Assembly (NCBI GenBank): GCA_038093975.1
Contig: JBBPTG010000003.1
Coordinates: forward strand, 372,001-436,000
DNA: 64,000 nucleotides
Source of the DNA: Chalciporus piperatus
Lineage: Eukaryota; Basidiomycota; Agaricomycetes; Boletales; Boletaceae
Reading direction: 5' to 3'
Positions 59,539 through 64,000 of this stretch are shown here, in pieces. The position numbers and the translations under genes were made by a program. The notes under the pieces were generated by a model. It saw only the letters and a list, made by a program, of their open reading frames with translations. It had not been told where the DNA came from and did not search any database. Position 1 is the first letter of the stretch. Every line of letters starts with the position of its first letter.

Positions 59539-61554
59539 ATGCCTGGAGATCTTCCCCCCGCGCAAGTTGGATCTGACATTCACTTGGCGCAGGGTGACAC
59601 CGTTACCCTCCAAAACACAATGGTCACTGGCAACGTCGCACAGATGGAGAATTTGGTCCCGGATAATCTCACGCGACCTGACACCAACGTGATTCATGCG
59701 TCACTCTCAGAATGGGCTGACTCTCGGCGTGCTAACATGAATATATGCAGGAAGAGTCGCGCCTTCTCCCCGCAACTGATGGTGGTGACATCGAAGCCCA
59801 GGGGGCCGCAGAACAGAATATAGAGTCCTTGTCAAAGGTGAAGTCTAGTCTCATGTCTAGTTTGTTTTGCTGACGCGCATATATGCGGCCCGAGCAGATA
59901 TTCTCGGTTATTGAGTCCATTGCAACGTTGTCGGATACCAAGACAGCTCAGGAGCACTGCCATTCGACTATTAAGAGCTCGGATCAGGTTTCCTCTTTGA
60001 CGCAATCTGAAGATGCTGTGAGGACTCTCGGGATTTTGGTTCTTTGGATGCTCATTTTCTCATAAGCCACAGATGCTGTCCGGTGACATCGATATATGCG
60101 TTTCCCTTCCCGGAAATGAATCCTCGTCCGTTGAAATGGAGAATACTCTCAATGCTGGGCAAGGTTCCACAATTGCCCAGGTCGTTCCTCCGGCGGCGGG
60201 GGTTACCTCCGCCCAAATAGCTTTATCTGGTGACGAGGAGGCTTACTCGAGCAGCGACTTGAACACGATCCAAGCACCGCATATAGGGCTAAATGACATA
60301 AACCAAGACACCTGCGAGGACGAAGTCAATGAGGATGACCTCCCACCCTCTTCCCTACCCCCTAGCTCCAGTCCTCCGCACCTGTTCAGTTCTTCGCCGT
60401 ATGCATTATCTCGATCTTCTCACGACGACGCCGAAAATGCAGATATGGTAGGTTTGATCTCCCTGCAACGTGTCTGATTGTTGAATAAAGCCCTCAGACG
60501 AACGTCGAAGGGAAGAGGACTCCCTGCGACTCCCAAGGAGACGACATGGTGATGGAGGCCGCAGATGAACATGGTTTCGAATCGAGGGATTTCATCTTCC
60601 CCAGCGAGCCGGATTGTACAGTACCCAAGGTAAATCCTAGTTCGGTGGAAGCTAGTTCCAGGGAGCGAGTCGACTATGAGAATGATGTGAGAGCATGCAA
60701 AATGACGTTACCCTCGCCGCTGATATTTCTTTCCGTTCAGGCTGAGGGGTGCCCATCGCATTTGTCCCCACCATCAAAGCGTGTGGTGAGTATCGTGTTA
60801 CTCTGGAGAGCTGCACGGAGATGCGTATTCTGCAATTCTGCAGAAACTGGACCCGAATACCGATCAACCACCCGTTCCGAAACGGGCGACCTTATCTTCC
60901 CAACGCCACCAGTTCAAAAAGTTGGCTGCACCATTCCGTCCTCCTTTTAAAGCCGACAGTGGTGGTGTACACAAACACGCGCAAAGCCGGGATGACGAAC
61001 CAAATCAGAGGGAATTGGCTATGCATCCCCCAGCCTCGCAGCGCAAAGTACCCTCTAAGAAGATATCAAGATCTAACATCCAGTTCAAATCCCCTCTCAT
61101 CGATCCAAGTACTGCTTTGGCGGACTCTCCGACTATACGCCTCACACCCGCCGTACAAACACTCGAACGCAAGCTACAGGTGCTTAAGCGCGCCGTGAGG
61201 GTGAAGAAGGAAAACGAGGAAAACACCCTCCTTGCACTTGTGAACAAATGGTTAGAGGCAGGTCGAGAAGTTGCGTACGACGTTTGGGAGATCGTCAGAA
61301 ACTCTGCCAATGCGTCGGAGGTGACCCCTTTCCACGGGTCACGCGGGTGGGAGCAAGATCGTGAAACCAGAGAGGGTGTGAATGACGAATTCCGTGATCA
61401 CAATATTTCACAGGGTTCCCGTGCCACGAGAGGCCTGGCTCCCGAAGAGGACATCGACGTCCCTCGCAACACTTTGGGTATCATGCTTCGCCAGCTTGGA
61501 ATTGACCCAGAGACACTTGGATGGGACGAGGACAAGGAAATATTTGTCGATTGA
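59539..61554 (+). CDS. SFR1: Swi5-Sfr1-type recombination protein (Mei5/Sfr1 domain)
   Basis: Partner of Swi5 that stimulates Rad51/Dmc1 strand exchange. The N-terminal two thirds are acidic, Ser-rich and disordered over several small exons. SNIQFKSPLIDPS precedes the Mei5/Sfr1 domain: LTPAVQTLERKLQVLKRAVR then LALVNKWLEAGREVAYDVWE. The C-terminus TLGIMLRQLGIDPETLGWDE closely matches basidiomycete orthologues. It ends DKEIFVD. About nine introns, about 500 residues. The C-terminal coiled coil is the Swi5-binding and Rad51-activating part in yeast homologues; function here is by homology. Confidence 0.85.
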
Positions 61555-62082
61555 AACCGCTCGTATATCACAAGGTTAACTACTGACTTCTCTGGAGTTT
61601 AGTCACTCTCTCGTCCTGACTCTTCCTACGCCATTGAACTTTCTGACATCCCCTGTCACTGTTCACATATTCCTTATACCTTTTTATTCGCATGTCGAAA
61701 GATACGGACAGAAGATCCTGAACCTGGAATGTTTGTCATAGCGCTGAATCAAAGACAAGGCCAATGTGGCGATCGAGGAGAGAACATCACTAGCGAGGGA
61801 TCGAAGGATAAACTGTAACGCTCGAGCACATCACCCATAAGTATAACCTTCTTGGAAGACAGGCCCGTGAACGTTTGAACATTCAGTGGGTTTCGTCGGG
61901 GATGAGGCTTGGAGTTGACTTCGACGCAGATTTTCCCCGACCACAAGGGCTCCAGGAAGTATTGGCCGAGGACTAGGAGAAAATGCAGTCGATAAATATA
62001 AAAAGGGTATGGCTACATTGCTGTTGAAACAATACATCAGGCAGTTGAATTCCCGAGATCGAAAAATCCTGAGACGGTAGGC
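61555..62082. other. Convergent 3' region SFR1/CAF16
   Basis: About 530 bp, no gene recognised; one 65-codon minus-strand frame without domain. Confidence 0.5.
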
Positions 62083-63233
62083 CTAATGAGCGTAGTCATA
62101 CCTGAAAACATTTGTTATCACCATAAGATCGCGGGCAAAATGGCACTTACTTCTTGTAGAAAGTCTCGGAATCCGATGGAACCTGCGTTGTCACTCAGTG
62201 GAGAGGACTATGTCGAGAGATTGGTCACTGACCTCGTTGCGCCGAGCTCCTCGAGATTTAGTACGGCCCTGCCTCTCGAGCTCACGGCGATGGTCGCGGT
62301 CTTCTTTGAGCCACTGTAAAGCAGTCTTGTAAAGGGCCAGACTGGTACCATTTGAAGAACCGAATGGCCAAGGGGCAGGTTCCGTTAGGAAAGAACCGAG
62401 GCGCATGTGTGCTATATGTGTTGGAAACGAATTAAGGCCGTCAAATATATGAGTGGCATCTTCCAGGGATAGATGAGCGGACAATCGACAGAAGAGAACC
62501 GCATCACACACAAAGAATGGTTGCTCCGCGCGTGATGCTGTCGTTCTGAAGGAAGGTGAGCAATTCGTCTCGAACCAAGACGTCTAGATCAACGGTAACC
62601 TGGCGATAGTGAAATGAGCGGTCGAAGTGTCAAATGAAAGTGAACTCACTTCGTCCAATAATAGAACGTCCCAAGGAGCCATGAGTCCCATACAAAGCTG
62701 AACGCGTCGCCGCTCGCCATCTGATATCGCATGCATATGCCAGTCCAGGTCTATGTCTAAGATGTGTAGAAGTTTGTCTCTGCGTTCTTTGTGTCTATAG
62801 CCTCCCACGGAATCCAAGAACGAGGATACTACGATATCGCTTCGAACGACAGGATTCATCGCCCTAGACCAAAAACGTGTGGAAGTCAGTCATGGGGAAA
62901 ACTACGAAGCCACCGACCATTCTGTTCCGAGGAAAGTGACGCCGGGCGGAGAATCCCTGAATACATCCCTGCCTTTGATTCGGATATCTGCGTTCTTGAC
63001 GAGACGTTTCCCGGCGAGAATTTGCAAGAGGGTGGACTTGCCCGCTGGCGGCAGATGAACCAGGTGGGCGTGATGAACGGCGGAAGGCACGTACCTCCAT
63101 TGGCGCCGACTATGATAGTTCTTGATCCCGGCGGAAGATGGAGGGAGATGTTTGAAAGAGAGGGATCGCAACCCTGATTATGATAATAGGTCAAGCCATC
63201 CACTGCGATAGTATATTTGTCGGGCTCGGACAT
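62083..63233 (-). CDS. CAF16: ABC-type ATPase Caf16-like
   Basis: Soluble ABC ATPase associated with the CCR4-NOT complex in yeast. Starts [20 protein letters not shown]. Walker A is GANGAGKST, but an intron splits it after GANG. Other elements: the signature motif in variant form [10 protein letters not shown] (usual LSGGQ); Walker B LLLDEV, also followed by an intron; [11 protein letters not shown]; and an HIFDGL switch. The C-terminus ends FYKKYDYAH, typical of the family. Seven or so introns, about 290 residues. A 5' UTR intron (about 63237-63292) lies just before the start. No membrane domain, so not a transporter. Confidence 0.88.
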
Positions 63234-63632
63234 GACTATGAATATCGTGGTTACGGAGGGTATAATTAACATGGAAATCTCTTGCACATACCGTGGCCGG
63301 TCTCGAGCTGCTGCAGTCGTTTGTAACTTGAGGTTGCCCAAGGAAGGTTACAGTACACTGTTACGGTAGTCGTATCATATGACATCAGGCACGAGCGGGG
63401 CCGGAAAGAGTAGGCCCGCGTGTGAAATCTCCCTCGCTGAGAAGTAATGTTCAAAATTATATTGGCAGTCAAATCTTCCCTCTGCCATCGCTACGAACCC
63501 CGTCCCTCGTCGTCGTCGTCGCGTCGTCGTCCTCCCTAGTCTCGGCATTGGCGAGTACTTGCACTCCAAGCGTTGACCACATCATATCAGCCAAATACAC
63601 ATTCCTTTGTCTCTTTCTCCCGTTCCTTCATC
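63234..63632. other. Divergent upstream region CAF16/OPY2
   Basis: Promoters of both genes and the CAF16 leader intron. No other gene seen; a GTCGTCGTC tract occurs near 63510-63530. Confidence 0.5.
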
Positions 63633-64000
63633 ATGCACTTGGATCTCTTACCGAGACAGTGCGTTACTTGCCCATCGCAACCACCGGTCTGCAACTGTCC
63701 AGCAGACCAGACCTGTGTTCAAATCAGCCAGTTCGTCAACTCATTCGTCTCTTTCTTCATATCTAATGAGTATTGATATGCAAGGTCATGCAATGCTTGC
63801 CCAACGTTCACATGTCAAGCCAACCCCGCAAACAGTGGAAGTGGGGGTGGCAGCATAAGTTCGGGTGCTCTCGCTGGGGCAATTGTTGCAGTTCTGCTTG
63901 TTTTGATTGGGGCGTTGGTTGCTTTCTTCCTGTTCCGTCGTCATCGCGCACGTCAGGCTCGCAAGGCAGCTACTGAAGCCAAACCAGACGTGCCCGCCTC
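63633..64000 (+). CDS. OPY2: Opy2-like membrane anchor protein, 3' truncated by the window
   Basis: Opy2 recruits Ste50 to the membrane in osmosensing and invasive-growth MAPK signalling. The N-terminus is a Cys-rich extracellular domain: CVTCPSQPPVCNCPADQTCV then, after a 54-bp intron, CNACPTFTC, matching the Opy2 N-terminal spacing. A Gly/Ser stretch leads to a single helix (LAGAIVAVLLVLIGALVAFF), then RRHRARQ as stop-transfer. The cytosolic Ste50-binding tail lies beyond the window end. No separate signal peptide is obvious, as in other Opy2 proteins. Confidence 0.75.

Overview
The window is nuclear DNA of a filamentous basidiomycete, most likely an Agaricomycete. The evidence is dense gene packing, many short (about 45-70 bp) GT-AG introns, proteins of Agaricomycete type (a [16 protein letters not shown] P450, an F-box family member, an APSES/ankyrin cell-cycle factor) and no operon-like spacing. 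I cannot name the species. About 33 protein genes can be supported; most are housekeeping genes and nearly all needed intron-aware reading. No tRNA, rRNA, CRISPR or virus-like sequence was recognised.

Layout. 1-4760: an intact ten-exon cytochrome P450, then a decayed second P450 interrupted by a 263-bp MITE-like element with TA target duplication. 4943-11675: F-box protein, SHG1 (COMPASS) divergent from HEM12 (heme synthesis), and the phosphatase CDC14. 12390-20878: MBP1 (APSES G1/S factor), mitochondrial uL24m, a nucleoside transporter, VFA1 and glutathione-dependent formaldehyde dehydrogenase. 21046-27057: an acyl-CoA-binding protein, mS34 divergent from GatF, and dUTPase divergent from an uncharacterised nuclear protein. 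27117-33173: a sugar transporter divergent from a short-chain dehydrogenase, MPO1 and SEC22. 34526-45613: a repeat-rich basidiomycete protein, RAT1, GCD2 (eIF2B delta) and an FHL1-like FHA/forkhead factor. 46153-47559: an AT-rich gene of unknown function, unlike its surroundings. 48595-64000: KCS1, QCR9, uS11m, FMN1, TAF8, a Myb SNAPc-like protein, SND2, SFR1, CAF16 and the start of OPY2.

How the genes fit together. Several neighbours are head to head over very short gaps and share a compartment or process: mS34/GatF (84 bp) and QCR9/uS11m (137 bp) are mitochondrial pairs, and dUTPase and a PIP-like protein share a promoter with two MluI cell-cycle boxes, the site class bound by MBP1, which is itself encoded here. 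The sugar transporter and the dehydrogenase look like a two-gene catabolic unit.

Most novel items: the AT-rich eight-exon orphan gene (46153-47559); the CDC14 intron that sits exactly between the catalytic His and Cys and is an in-frame 54 nt without stops; the uncharacterised protein with a PIP-box-like N-terminus under paired MCB elements; and the MITE inserted in a P450 relic.
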